From assembly GCA_023375785.1 (NCBI GenBank), contig SZWC01000560.1:313291-370752 (forward strand): 57,462 nt of DNA. The letters run 5' to 3'. Shown here in pieces: positions 20,693-31,559 of this stretch (positions are counted from its first letter, which is position 1; each line of letters begins with the position of its first letter). Source of the stretch: Penium margaritaceum. Taxonomy: Eukaryota > Streptophyta > Zygnematophyceae > Desmidiales > Peniaceae. The position numbers and the translations under genes were made by a program. The notes under the pieces were generated by a model, which did no database searches, was not told the DNA's origin, and saw only the letters and a list, made by a program, of their open reading frames with translations.

Positions 20693-21337
20693 TGTTGGCC
20701 AGAGGGTGAGTGTGCACCTAGTAGGAATTCTAGCTCTGGCTGACCCACAACACCAACTGATTTTGAAGACAGTATAACTCTAGATGAAATTGAATCCAAG
20801 GATGGCAAAAGACTAGACAGAGTCTGGCACCAAAACAGTAGCATTTTCTGGCCACTTTTCAAACCTTTTAAAAACACCGAAGCATGTCATATATGAATCT
20901 TCCTTGCATAATCTTTGGCTTCTAGAGTATCCCTTAGTAGGTTGTTAAATGTCCCTACCTAGAAAAAAATCTTTGGCCACCACTAGAAGCTTTTGCCCTC
21001 TCTTGGAACACTTAGCTTGCTTCTATTACCTGGAAAGATGTCCAGAACCATCCGATACATGTAGATGTCCTCTAATGGATGGAACTCCTACTACAAGGCC
21101 TCAATATCCATGGACCTTCCTCTTGCCTTCTAGAAGAAATGAGAGAGACTCTACAAGATGAGCCAAACTTCTGGCACCTTTTTTTTACCTGCTTCCAGGA
21201 AGGGCAGAAAACGTCATTTTCACCCACGCTCTTGCCTCTGGACGTTGATTCATGTAACCACTAGGCCACAGCCGCTTGCCTTTTTGTCAATTTATTCTTA
21301 AGCCATAGCCGCCATCGTGAGGAGCACATATCGAATA
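20693..21337 (-). repeat. 5' LTR of D, with A-box-like sequence
   Basis: This is about 645 bases. The plus strand starts TGTTGGCCAGAGGG and ends ...GAGCACATATCGAATA, the reversed and mutated start of the B LTR. At 21268-21258 (minus) TGGCCTAGTGG keeps the Pol III A-box consensus seen in B. The downstream B box has decayed. Confidence 0.8.
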
Positions 21338-21424
21338 GGCATTGTAAACTACTACAAGACATATGACATGAGCTTGTTCCATAATTCGTGATGAACTAAA
21401 CCATAGGGTTTGCTTCAGGAACTA
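21338..21424. other. Short unassigned spacer
   Basis: Between D and the first gypsy remnant. Nothing recognisable is present, and the missing remainder of the A2 3' LTR is not here. Confidence 0.4.
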
Positions 21425-21985
21425 TTGGTACTTACTGAACCATGGTCCGGTATCTCCATGGACTTCATGACGGGTTGGCATGACAGTTGGATATAGCTAT
21501 GAATGACCTTCATTCTCCAGACTGAAGGTTAGATTGAGTGCACGGATTAAACTCTCAAACAACTGCTTCAAACTCTATGTGAGCAATGTGCCAATGACTT
21601 AGTAGTCAAGCTAATGAATTCTGAGCTTGCACATAGTCGTGCGATACCTACAAAATCTGGAAAACTTTCCTTTAAGGCGGTTCATATCAAAATCCCCTCA
21701 ACTCTTGTGGGTTTGCGGAGTTCAAGAAACATGCCAACAATCTAATTTCAAGGGTGAGACTTCTAGACCATCAGGGACGAGAATCAACGGACTCACAAAA
21801 ACTTAGGCAGCAATGAAGAAAGCATTAGACAAGCATCAGATGGGCACCAAATTCCATCTACATGACCACATCCCCCTCAACTCAGAAAATGCCTGCTTAC
21901 GAGGACAAGACTACTTGAAGCTCAAACCTAAGTGGTTGGGGCCGTTTGCGATGCGTATGGGCGTACACTAACCCAAGGACATTGG
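21425..21985 (+). pseudogene. Gypsy integrase remnant (IN start to GPY/F end)
   Basis: Fragments of a Ty3/gypsy integrase in several frames: PWSGISMDFMTG near 21450, QTEG and TLKQLLQTLC near 21530-21580, and KLKPKWLGPFAMRM near 21920-21960, the GPY/F-type C-terminal module. The central core is missing, as the first motif is fused to YDSWI-like sequence. It is heavily decayed and belongs to the G family or a close relative. Confidence 0.7.
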
Positions 21986-22009
21986 CAGATATGTGCTAGG
22001 AGGTTGATA

Positions 22010-22166
22010 GCAAAGATAACCAACCTCGTGGTTGTGTCGACAACCTCGTGGTTGTTGACAGGTTTTCCAAAATGTCCCACTTTATTCCGATGACGACCAC
22101 CGTCACCGCCGAAGGGAAAGCATGGCTGTCTCTAAACAACATTGTACGACTAGAGGGCGTGCCAAT
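22010..22166 (+). pseudogene. G0 integrase core, part 1
   Basis: Reads VVVDRFSKMSHFIP, then TVTAEGKAWLSLNN and VRLEGVP, the gypsy integrase core around the first catalytic Asp. It stops exactly at the 5' LTR of G1. A 20-bp tandem duplication (CAACCTCGTGGTTGTGTCGA, first unit 22021-22040) precedes it. The coding sense continues at 34091 beyond G1/G2. Confidence 0.75.
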
Positions 22167-22555
22167 TGTTACATACTAGCCGTACACGAGTTCCTGATCT
22201 TTTTTAATGGACATTTCTGTCATCACGCAAATAGCCCATCGTGCGACAAGACCTCAATTTTCAATCCAATGGTCAAGGGCAATTCGGCAAACTGTCTTCA
22301 TCCTCCATTTTCTCACAACTTCTACCACTTTCAAAAATTGATGACAGAAATGTCACGACCTTTTAGTCAACTTCTTGACGCATCGAGGAATACCAAGATT
22401 TGTAAAGATGCATCTCGCATCATCGTCATCGATCTTTGTAGCCCCCTGATTCCTCGGTCGAGCTTCTCGATCTGACCACTCACAACGCGTCTCCACACAT
22501 ATCGCTCGACAATCGACTCAACTACCCCGACTATGCCTCATTTCTAACTAGATAC

Positions 22556-22632
<77 letters not shown>

Positions 22633-22721
22633 TGTGTGTGTNNNNNNNNNNNNNNNNNNNNNNNNNNNNNNNNNNNNNNNNNNNNNNNNNNNNNNNNNNN
22701 NNNNNTGTGTGTGTGTGTGTG

Positions 22722-22763
<42 letters not shown>

Positions 22764-22893
22764 ATCATTTCGACACTTTTCATCAAAGCACACTTACCGC
22801 TAATCATGAATTATTCAAGTGTCCCAAATTCTCAAACATGGTCTGCCTCGCAACTTCTACCTGTTCACCATCTATGCTCCATTTGGCATAACA
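22167..22893 (+). repeat. 5' LTR of G1
   Basis: From TGTTACATACTAGCCGTACA to ...TTTGGCATAACA. It is the same LTR family as 26086, 26612, 33539 and 34175. It is longer than the others (about 550) because of a (TG)n tract and a 64-base gap. Confidence 0.9.
22556..22760. repeat. (TG)n microsatellite with 64-base N gap
   Basis: A TG/GT dinucleotide tract with rare variants, interrupted by N at 22642-22705. The corresponding place in other G LTRs has only TGTATGTATATG. Reading frames of alternating Cys-Val or Thr-His across it are artefacts. Confidence 0.95.
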
Positions 22894-22895
22894 AT

Positions 22896-22907
22896 TCGTA
22901 TCAGAGC
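22896..22907 (+). other. Primer-binding site of G1
   Basis: TCGTATCAGAGC is one base off the tRNA-iMet complement and lies two bases after the LTR end ATAACA. Confidence 0.8.
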
Positions 22908-24230
22908 GCAGCGGTGCTGGAGAGGCATCACATTACTTTACCCATCCAGAGGACTACCTCACACAAGCAGTCAGCACATCTTACACGTCAAGACTTTGCA
23001 GACTTTGCGACTACGACGTGAAGCAAGCGAGCGCATCCGACAACCGGTAGTGGATCTTCAGTGACGAATTTTGCCATGAAGGAGCAGAATGTGCATATGC
23101 ACGCAAACCGGTAGTGGATCAGCGGTAGCAAACGCTGGCGTGCCAGGTTATGTGGCAGCCGGATCAACTCCCATGCCTCTGACGACCACCCGGTCACAGA
23201 TCCAACAGCGGTAAACCAGTCACCCCCACCGACAGCCTTGATGTTGGCAATAGGAATGAAAGGTGGCACTAGACAAAAAGCGCAGATCGACGAGGAACCG
23301 GCAAACCGTATCTCCACTCTCGAGGAGATCAACAGCCATCTGCTCCAACAACTCAACGTTGCGATGGAGGCTCTTCACAATGCAAGTGTACAAGAGGCGG
23401 TGCTTGTCCAGAGGAATTCCCGAGTCTCGAGAAAACCCAAAATTCGTCCGGCCCCACCTGAACCATTTGATCCTTCAAACTCCTAAGAACCAATGGTTTG
23501 GATGTGGCAGACGAGTTTTGAGGTGTACTTCACCATTGCTAGGGTCAACGGAGATCAAAAGAACATTAACCTCGCGGCCACACTTTTGCGTGGCACGACA
23601 CTATGTTGATGGTCTGACGTAAAGGTCATCCAACAACAGCAAGAGACTGGCGAGGCCTCATCAACAGCCAATGACGGCCGTCTCATATCGCCAAGTGCAG
23701 GCATTCTAAAACCCACAATGGCAAGACGTGCTGACGCCACCAACGGACTGGAACAAGATCTCGCACGCAATACTCGCACGACTTAGATGACTGAACGCAA
23801 AGTCTGACGCTCAGTACAAACTCTAGCGTCTCCGTCAGTAGTCCAGCGTGACGAAGTACACACAAAGATTCCGCGAGATCATCAGTGGTGCAGAAACCAC
23901 CCCCGATGAGCTCTGTCTTCACTATAACAACGGCCTCAAACGAGAAATTTGGCAAGCAGTTACCATTTTCTGCATCTAAATGGACTTTCCTCAAATGATT
24001 GCAGCAGCAGAAAAGATCGACAGCACCGACTACAATGCTCGGATCCAGGAATCCTATGGCTGACGACCTCTCAACCACAGTTGTTGTGGGAACGTAAAGA
24101 GTTAGAGAGGGGACTCCTTGACTCCGATGGACATGGACGCTGTCAACCATAGAGATATTCGCATTTGCTACAACCGTAGAAAATTTGGACATATTGCTCT
24201 GAACTGCCGAAGTAAGCAGTAGGCCAAAAC
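22908..24230 (+). pseudogene. gag: G1 gag
   Basis: The best preserved part is 23238-23486: a helix-rich capsid-like segment with STLEEINSHLLQQLNVAME ending KPKIRPAPPEPFDPSN. Later pieces in other frames are WMWLTSLEVYF-like and EMDMDAV. The zinc knuckle near 24155 reads CYNRRKFGHIALNC, in which the second Cys has become Arg. The same ordered pieces are found in G2 and G3. Stops and frameshifts make it a pseudogene. Confidence 0.75.
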
Positions 24231-24231
24231 A

Positions 24232-24253
24232 GGGGGGGGGGGGGGGGGGGGGG
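24232..24253 (+). repeat. G22 homopolymer
   Basis: Twenty-two consecutive G residues directly after the gag zinc-knuckle region. The same position in G2 and G3 has no such run. It could form a G-quadruplex or could be a sequencing or assembly length error. Confidence 0.9.
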
Positions 24254-24439
24254 TCACAGAAAAACGAGTTTGGAAACGAAAAAGGATAGGAGTGAAAGGC
24301 ACGAATCTTGTCTGTGAGGAGAAATCTGTGCCTAACAATTGCTGGTCTAAATGTCTTACAACACCGCAGAGGGTTTTTTAGGTTGTAAAGTTTGACGAGG
24401 GATATGTCGGTGACCAACCGGCGATAGTGTTGAGAGTGA

Positions 24440-24790
24440 AATCCCGAGATTGCAAAAGTCACAAAATGGCACTAACACTATTGGATGGAGGAGCTTCTCA
24501 CAGTTTTACATGAAATGACATGGTTTGCAAACTAGGTTTGAAGACCGAACCTGGGGTGTTTGAAGAAAAAAACGTCGACAAAAGATTGCAAATACTGATA
24601 CTTCGAGAACCACTACGACTACAAGGGGGGGATCTATGACATGTAACGGTCTGGAGGTCATGTCCGATGAGTGACACCAAAATCGTTCTTGGACGATATC
24701 TCTTGTACCAGCACAATCCGTAGGTTGACTGGAGCAGTGGCGACATCTATGTGGAAATCAACGGCGCCAAGCAACAACTTACACGTGTGA
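24440..24790 (+). pseudogene. G1 aspartic protease
   Basis: LTLLDGGASHSF near 24475 is the gypsy protease motif with D-G-G in place of D-S/T-G. CKLGLKTEPGVFE follows. The second half (ILGRDIL-type motif) is present but split by stops. The D-G-G form is shared with G2 and G3. Confidence 0.75.
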
Positions 24791-24984
24791 TGTGGAAGAT
24801 GAAAGCAGAAGCAGTAGAGGTGGAAGCAGCATAGCAAGCCGCGAAGACCAAGAAGCTACAACCTGTGAAGCCGATACCACTCAATGTGGCCAAGCATCAC
24901 ATCCGACAAAGAGCTCATGCGTGGCTCGTAGATCTCAAGGCAATGGAATAAGCGGAAGTGGCGGCAGTTGACTCATCCACCTTG

Positions 24985-25640
24985 CCAGTGACTGTGGACT
25001 CACACTCCATGGGCTTCTTCATAGGATTATCCATTACACTCGAGGGATATGATCCAATCCTTGTGGTTTTCGATAGTTTTTCCGAAATGTCCCACGTTAT
25101 TCCAACAATGACTACCGTCACCACCGAAGGAACAACACGACTGTTTCCAAACAACATCGTATGGCTACACGGTGTGCCAAGAATCATCACACGCAATAGA
25201 GAAGGTCGATTTACTAGCTGTTTTTGGTGTGAAGTGATGGCTCGCTCTGGCAGTCGGACCCAACTATCAACGGCGTTTCACCCTCAAACCAACAGCCAAA
25301 CTGAGGTGACCAATCAGACGCTAAAACAACTTCTCCGAACACTATGCAAACCTTACGAGACGGATTGGGCACAAAACGTCCCAACCGTCAAAATCACTTA
25401 TGATATGGCAGTCTCCACCAGAATGGGTCAAACTCCGTTCAAATAGGTGTACGACAAGCTTTACGCCACACAAGCTGAACTACACAGCTAGAGAAAAATC
25501 CTCGCGGTTGGCATTCAACGCCGCGACTTCACCATCTGGGATGAAATACGCCAAACACTCGCGAAGACGCAAGCAGCGATGAAACGACCGACATTGTAGC
25601 AACGATATGTTCCTCGTAGGCGACAGGGTTTTCCTCAACT
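24985..25640 (+). pseudogene. G1 integrase core
   Basis: The open frame 24958-25446 contains LEGYDPILVVFDSF, SEMSHVIPTMTTV, NNIVWLHGVP and RNREGRFTSCFW (second catalytic Asp changed to Asn). FHPQTNSQTEVTNQTLKQLL and KITYDMAVSTRMGQTPFK follow. It is preceded by protease-linker sequence (AHAWLVDLKAME), showing the RT deletion. The product would have inserted cDNA into chromosomes. The changed catalytic residue and the stops make it inactive. Confidence 0.85.
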
Positions 25641-26070
25641 TGGCAAACATCAAACTCCGCGAAGTCGACTCTTCAACGCTCAAACCCCGATGGTTGGAAC
25701 AGTTTGCGATCAAGCGCATTCAAACCCACGTGGTTGCGTGACGCAAAGTTCTTAACACTATGAAAGTTCATCCTGTGTTCCATATGAGAAGATTCAAGCA
25801 CTACCGAGCCCCCAAAGAGAACTTTCCGCCGAGGATGTGCCTCTCCCTCCACCTGCCCAAGTGGACGAGGACATCGAATACGTCATCGAGGACATCCTTG
25901 GCCATTGACAACGTGGCAAAAAAACAGAATATCTTGTCAAATGGCACGGCTATGACACCGCGCATAACAGTTGGGAACCCTACGATAACCTCCGCAATGC
26001 CAATCATCTGAACGACGTAAACTACCGCCGTCACCGGGCCACACCTCTACGTGCGATGAGACGTTGCAAC
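25600..26070 (+). pseudogene. G1 integrase C-terminus and chromodomain
   Basis: KLRE, SSTLKPRWLEQF and VHPVFHMRRFKHYRAP match the gypsy GPY/F module. Then, across frames, EYVIEDILGH, TEYLVKWHGYDT and HNSWEPYDNL form a chromodomain (about 25870-25990). Chromodomains on integrase define chromoviruses and can direct insertion to methylated-histone chromatin. Confidence 0.8.
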
Positions 26071-26072
26071 TA

Positions 26073-26611
26073 AAAGGGGGGCAATTGTTACAAACCATAC
26101 ATACACAAATCCCAAATCTTTCCAAGTGGACATTTTTTCCATTACACGAATAGCCCACTACACGACAAGACCTCAATTTTCACTCCGACGGTTTAGGGAA
26201 ATTCAGCCTACTACCCTCATCCTCCTATGAACCTTCTCTAATTTTCTGACAGCTTTGACCACTTTCGAAAATCGATGAAAGAAGTGTCATGACCTCTTGG
26301 TCGACTTCTCGACACATCAAGAAACATCGTGATTTACAAGGATGCATCTCGCATCTTCGCCGTTGATATTCAAAGCGCCCCAATTCCTTGGCAAATCTTC
26401 TCGATTCCACCACTCACGACGCGACTCCGCACGCGTCGCTCGACAATTGACTCAAGGACTCTGACTATGCCTCATTTGTAAATTTTCTCTTGTATATATA
26501 TTTTTGATCATTTTGAAACTTGTCATCAAAGTACACTTACCGCTAATTATAAACTTCTCAAGTATCCCAAATTCTCAAACTTGTTCTGCCTCACAACTTC
26601 AACCTGTTCAC
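26073..26611 (+). repeat. Polypurine tract and truncated 3' LTR of G1
   Basis: AAAAGGGGGGCAA (26072-26084) is the polypurine tract. The LTR starts TGTTACAAACC at 26086 and runs to CCTGTTCAC at 26611, where the LTR of G2 starts. The final CATCTATGCTCC...ATAACA is absent. Confidence 0.85.
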
Positions 26612-28671
26612 TGTTACGTACCGAAGGTACACATTTTTTGAACATTCTTAGCGGGCATTCCGTCACTGCACAAATAGCTCATTGCATGTCAAGACCTTAG
26701 TTTTATACCCCGACGGTAAAGGGCAATTCAGCCAACTTCCCTCACCCTCCGGCAAACCCTCTCACACTTTCTGAAGACTTCGACCACTTACGAGAACGGC
26801 CTAGTTCCACTATACCCATTGTTTTGGGCCTACAAATTTTCTCCTGGCCATTTCTTGCACAAACTGGACATGATACTCACTTCACAAAAAAGATACGCCA
26901 TGAACCCACTTTTCTTGAAGCGCCTTAGATCATGCATGTCGTGCCCACTCTTGGAAACAAATGCATGCCACACCGGTTTCAGAGGAATTGTTTCGAGACA
27001 GTGGGCATCCAAAGTACAATTTTTAACATTTCATTGGTTTCACATGATGTTTTATTTCATCCTATGTTCATTTTTCATTTATGTGACAGATTTTCTATCA
27101 TTTCTATCTTCACTGGCAAGTAGTCGCACTTTTGGAACATAGAATACTGGGGGTGTCATTTTTGTGCACTAAAGATTTTTTTTTTCCGTCATCAGACATT
27201 GGCCGCTAATATTTCATGTACATTACAATCATGCGATCGTAGATTTCCATGGTCGCGTTTTGTGCTCTTTCGTAACACGAATGAGCAAAAAACACCTTCG
27301 AATGGGCCTATCGCCCCTGGGTCTACCGACCCATTGGAGAATTGTTTCGCATGTTCGTTACGTGAATTAGCCAAATAATCCTGTTCACTTCAATCTGTTC
27401 ACTTCACTTTGCTACGATGCTAAAAACAAAAGAGAGAGGTTGGATGAATAACTTTCTGAGAAGTCTCTCCCACACACACAAAAAAATATAATTCGACGTT
27501 GACCTGTCGTCTATGTTTGAATCATAAGTACAGACGCCGAGTTGATGTCCACAACAATTTTTTTGGCGTATTTCTCATGTCAACGTCGTGTCCTCGTCGG
27601 CAACTGCCGACAAGAACTAGCTGAAGAGGAAGTCAACGAGCAGTTTTGCTGCCGCCAGCCAGCCCGTCGGAGTCCTAGCGTTGCCGGTCGATACTGGCAT
27701 TGAGCCCTTGTGCCGGTATCACGGCTATGGAGGGCATCGGCGCCGGTATCGAGCGGTTGTCCAGATCCATACCGATACTGGTACCGACATGTTTTTTCCC
27801 TTGTTCGAGGACTCTTAAGCATAGCAAAAGTCGTACAAACACAAGGAGAGTGAAAGACGGATGGAGGGGAGAGTGTGAAAGAGAGAGACACAGGAAGGTA
27901 GAAAAACAGAAAAAATGTACAAACAATAATCGTGAGCATGTAAGTCACTTCCAACTCTCGACATATGTTTTGTAATAAAAGAAAAAGAATTAGCATACGT
28001 GACCTAATCTGTGTTTGAGTCAGTGACTAAGGTTTGTTTTCATGTTGTTGGGCGTACTTTGGTGGAGTGTCATAGTGGGTATGCGAAGAATTATACTGTT
28101 CCCTAAACAATTCTTAGCACGGTGGAAATCCGGAATATTAGTTTTTAATAGTGTCACTCAAAAGTATTTTATGCATTTGGTGGACGTTAGAGTCTTTTTT
28201 CTGCCAAAGTGCCCCCCCCCCTCCCATTCTTTTTCTACGTGAATTTGGTATGGTGTACATTAGTTGCGACAACAGTGGGTATGCGTCAAAAATACCCTTA
28301 CAAGAATCTACGATAGAAGAGTCATGACCTTTCGATCGACTTCTCGGTGCATCAAGACGTGTCTTGATTTATGAAGATGTATCTCTCATTTTAACCGTTG
28401 ATCCTCGACGCCCCCCGACTTCTTGGCGGAGCTTCTCAAATCTGACCACTCACGCCGCAACTCCACATGTGTTGCTTGAAAATCGACCCAACGATCCCAA
28501 CTATGCCTCATTCGTAACTCGAGACTTGTATGTATATGTTCGACCATTTCGACACTTGTCATCGAAGTACACTTACCGCTATCATAACTTCCTCAAGTGT
28601 CCCAAATTCTCAATCATGTTATACCTCGCAGCTTCTACCTGTTCACCATCTACGCTCCGTTCGGCATAACA
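26612..28671 (+). repeat. 5' LTR of G2, interrupted
   Basis: Starts TGTTACGTACCGAAGG and ends TTCGGCATAACA. Without the insert at 26797-28296 it is about 560 bases, the family length. Confidence 0.85.
26797..28296. mobile_element. 1.5-kb non-coding insert with terminal inverted repeats and about 10-bp target duplication
   Basis: CTTACGAGAA at 26787-26796 and CTTACAAGAA at 28297-28306 flank the insert, and other G LTRs have this word once. The ends share imperfect inverted sequence: ATACCCATTGTTTT at 26812 and, reversed, ATACCCACTGTTGT near 28270, both about 15 bases inside ends that begin GG. A 9-11-bp duplication fits Mutator-like DNA transposons. No transposase frame was found, so it would be non-autonomous. 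Confidence 0.6.
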
Positions 28672-28673
28672 CT

Positions 28674-28685
28674 TGGTATCAGAGC
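28674..28685 (+). other. Primer-binding site of G2
   Basis: TGGTATCAGAGC, a perfect complement of the tRNA-iMet 3' end, lies two bases after the LTR. Confidence 0.9.
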
Positions 28686-28859
28686 ATAACGGTGCTGGGA
28701 AGGCACCCAACTACTTTGCCTATCCAGAGGACTACCCTGCACAAACCATCAGTGCATCTTACACGTCCAGATTTTGCAGACCTTGCCACTATGATGTGAA
28801 GCGGGCAAGCGCATCCAACAACCAGCAGTAGATATTCGGCGATGACTTGGGCGATGGAG

Positions 28860-30060
28860 GAGTAGAATGTGCATATGCACGCGAACACTGAAGCGGCAGC
28901 GAACGCTAGCGTGGCAGGCTATGTGGTAGCTGGAGCAACCCTTACGGCTTCGACGACCAACTCGGTCGCAGATCCAACGGCGGTAAACCAGCTGCCCCTA
29001 TCAACAGCCTTGACAACGCCAGTAGGAACGACAGGTGGCACCAGACAACAGGCACGGTTTAACGAGAAACTTGCAAAATGTACCTTCGCGCTTGAGTGAA
29101 TCAAGAGCCGTATGCTCCAACAACTCAATGTTGCAATGGAGTCTCTTTGCAATGCAAGCGCACGAGAAGCGGTGCTTGTTGAGAGAGATGCCCTCAAGAA
29201 ATAACTCTCAAACAAACCCAAAATTTGTCTGACCCTACCAGAACCCTTCCATGTTGCAAATTCCAAAGGACTGACGGTTTGGATGTGGCTGACGAGTTTG
29301 GAGGTGTACTTCACTTCTGCTGAGGTCAACAACGATTGAAAGAATATTGACCTTGTGGTCGCGCTTTTGCGTGGCATGGCACTAAGTTGGTGGTCTTCTC
29401 TAAAGGCCATCCAATGGCAGCAGGAGACCGACGAAACATCATCAACAGCCAACGGTTCCCGTCTCATATTGCCACCTGCAGGCGTCCTATCCTTGGAGTA
29501 GATCAACCCGCAATAGCAAGATGCACTGGTTCCACCAACCGCCTGGAACACGTTCTCGCGTGCGATGCTCACATGATTTGGATGACGTAATGAGAAGTCT
29601 GGCTCTCAATTTAAGCTCTAGTGTCTCCGTCAGCAGTCAATCATAGCAATGTATGAACGGAGATTCTGCAAGATTATCACTGGTGTAGACATCGCCCTCG
29701 ACGAGCTCTGTTTTGGCTACAACAACGGTCTCAAACGAGACATCCGACAAGCGATTTCCCAATTTTGGCATCCAAAATGACTTACCACAGATGATCGCAA
29801 CAGTAGAAAGGCTTGACAACGGTGACTACAATCCTTGGATCCAGGAATCCAATGGCTGGTGACCTCCCAACTGCAGTTATCGTGAGAACAGAAAATGCCA
29901 GTCTGGGGACACCTTGACTCCGATGGAAGTGGACGCCATCAACCTGAGAGATACGCACACCTGCTATAACTCCAAAACATTTGGGCGTATAGCTTGCAAG
30001 TGAAGGGGCAAGCAGCAGGTCAAAAACGGGTGAAAGTCGCAGAAAAGTGAGCCGGCAAAT
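28860..30060 (+). pseudogene. gag: G2 gag
   Basis: Ordered pieces match G1 and G3: a Thr/Ala-rich N-terminal segment (28869-29099), LQQLNVAMESLCNAS (near 29115), VWMWLTSLEVYF (29279), and EVDAINLRD before a ruined knuckle CYNSKTFGRIAC (about 29970). Multiple stops. Residues needed for zinc binding are lost. Confidence 0.7.
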
Positions 30061-30224
30061 GGCAAAGGGCAGGAGTGAAAGATGCAACTCTTGTCCGCGA
30101 GGATCTATCCACACCAAATGATTGCCCATTTGAACGGCCTACGATGCCACAGAGGGTTTATGAGATGACAAAGTTGGATGAGAGGTATGAGGATGACTAA
30201 TCGACAATATTGCTAAAAGTTCAA

Positions 30225-30600
30225 CTTCGAGGATGCAAGGGTCGCAGAACGGTACCAGTACTATTGGATGGAGGAGTTTCTTACAGTTTTGTAAGCAACG
30301 ACATGGTTTGCAAGCTTGGTTTGAAAACAAAACAAGGGGTTTTTTAAGGAAAAACCGTCAACGGGAGATTGCAAATACGGAGACTTCAACAACCACTATG
30401 AGTATAGGTGGGAGATCTATGGGATGTAACGGTTTGGAGGTCGTGTTGAATGAGTGACCACAAAATCATTATCCGATTAGATTTCCTACACCGACACAAT
30501 CCGTAGGTCAACTAGAATAGCTGCAACATCTACACGGAAATCGACGGCACCAAACGACAGTTTCCGCGTGTGGGACGGAAGACGACAACTGAAGGAGTAG
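30225..30600 (+). pseudogene. G2 aspartic protease
   Basis: VPVLLDGGVSYSFV near 30250 (D-G-G again), VCKLGLKT, then in other frames a DLWDVTVWRS-like stretch and an IIxxDFLxRHN motif in place of ILGRDIL. Several stops interrupt it. Confidence 0.7.
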
Positions 30601-30779
30601 ACGTGGAAGTAGTAGAAGAAGCCGCGATAGCCAAAAGGCAACAACCTCTCTAGCCAATACCGCTCAAGGTGGCCAAGTACAGCATTTGGCAAGGAGCTCG
30701 TGAGTGTTGATGCATCTTGAGCAAATGGACAAAGCAGAAGTGGCAGGAGCTGGCTCATCACCCTCATTGAACTCATCAG

Positions 30780-31500
30780 TCTCTCATCAGCATTGATAAA
30801 GTTTGCGATGTTACCCGAAGAGTTTTCACCACTCATCCAAGAGTTTGTGAATGTTTTCCCTGATGAACACCTAAGAACCCTACCACCTTAACGGGACATC
30901 GACCATCACATCGAGCTGAAGCCGGGCAGCCTTCCACAGTTCGAGATGCCTATCTGATGAGCGATCACGAACTGACCGAGTTGAAAAAACAACTCGACGA
31001 GATGCTCAGTCTGGGGTTCATCCACCCATGCACCTCACCATATGCCGCATTAGTATTGTTTGTAAAAAAAATTGGCGAGATGCGGATGTGCGTGGACTAC
31101 CAGGCGTTAAACATTGCTACCATCAAGAACCGCTACCCTCTTCTCCGAGCTGACGAACTTTTGGACCAACTCCAAGGGGCTCGAATTTTCACCAAAATCA
31201 ACCTACGCATCGGTTATCACCAGATTCACGTGGCAGATACCGACATCAAGAAGACAGCGTTCTGAAATTGCTATGGGCATTTCAATTTCACAATAATGTC
31301 GTTCGGACATACAAACACACCGACGATGTTCATGGCTGTAAAGAACAATATTTTTTGCCCGTGCCTCAGCCATTTTGTCAAGGTATACCTCGACAAAATC
31401 CTGGTGTACAGCTACACCCCAGAGGAGCACGATGGACATCTTCAAGAATTTCACCAAGTGGTACAAAGAGATTTTTTAAGAACTCTTGAAGTGTGACTTT
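30780..31500 (+). pseudogene. pol: G2 reverse transcriptase
   Basis: The frame 30957-31265 holds [40 protein letters not shown] and [16 protein letters not shown], with GYHQIHV after it, the N-terminal half of gypsy RT. After a frameshift at about 31265 the rest follows: FTIMSFGHTNTPTMFM and KVYLDKILVYS, with catalytic YLDD changed to YLDK, which should abolish activity. An upstream FPDEH and DHHIELKPG piece is the usual lead-in. Confidence 0.85.
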
Positions 31501-31559
31501 GGCCACCATTCCATCGAGTTCTTGGGTGGCGTCATCAACGGTGGACGGATCACGATGCA

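Larger units (their letters stand above)
13391..21337 (-). mobile_element. Element D: minus-strand copia of the B family, split by element C
   Basis: On the minus strand: 5' LTR (21337-20693), half-tRNA primer site, gag, zinc knuckle, protease, GAG-pre-integrase, integrase, RT and a truncated 3' LTR (13751-13391). All parts align with element B, but D still has the integrase and N-terminal RT that B lacks. Its own RNase H and half the 3' LTR are deleted (junction near 13751). Many stops and frameshifts are present. Element C (15125-19089) interrupts the integrase. No target duplication was found. Confidence 0.85.
22167..26611 (+). mobile_element. Element G1: chromovirus lacking RT and RNase H
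   Basis: 5' LTR 22167-22893, primer site, gag, protease, integrase, chromodomain and 3' LTR 26086-26611. The protease linker is joined directly to the integrase core near 25000, so RT, RNase H and the integrase zinc finger are missing. The 3' LTR lacks its last 25 or so bases where G2 begins. The left flank ends CCAAT. The right flank of the whole G1/G2 block starts CCAAG, a near-perfect target duplication in G0 integrase. Confidence 0.85.

Noticed and set aside
22544..23021. Cys-Val and Thr-His repeat ORFs
   Set aside because: Translations of a (TG)n microsatellite and an N gap.
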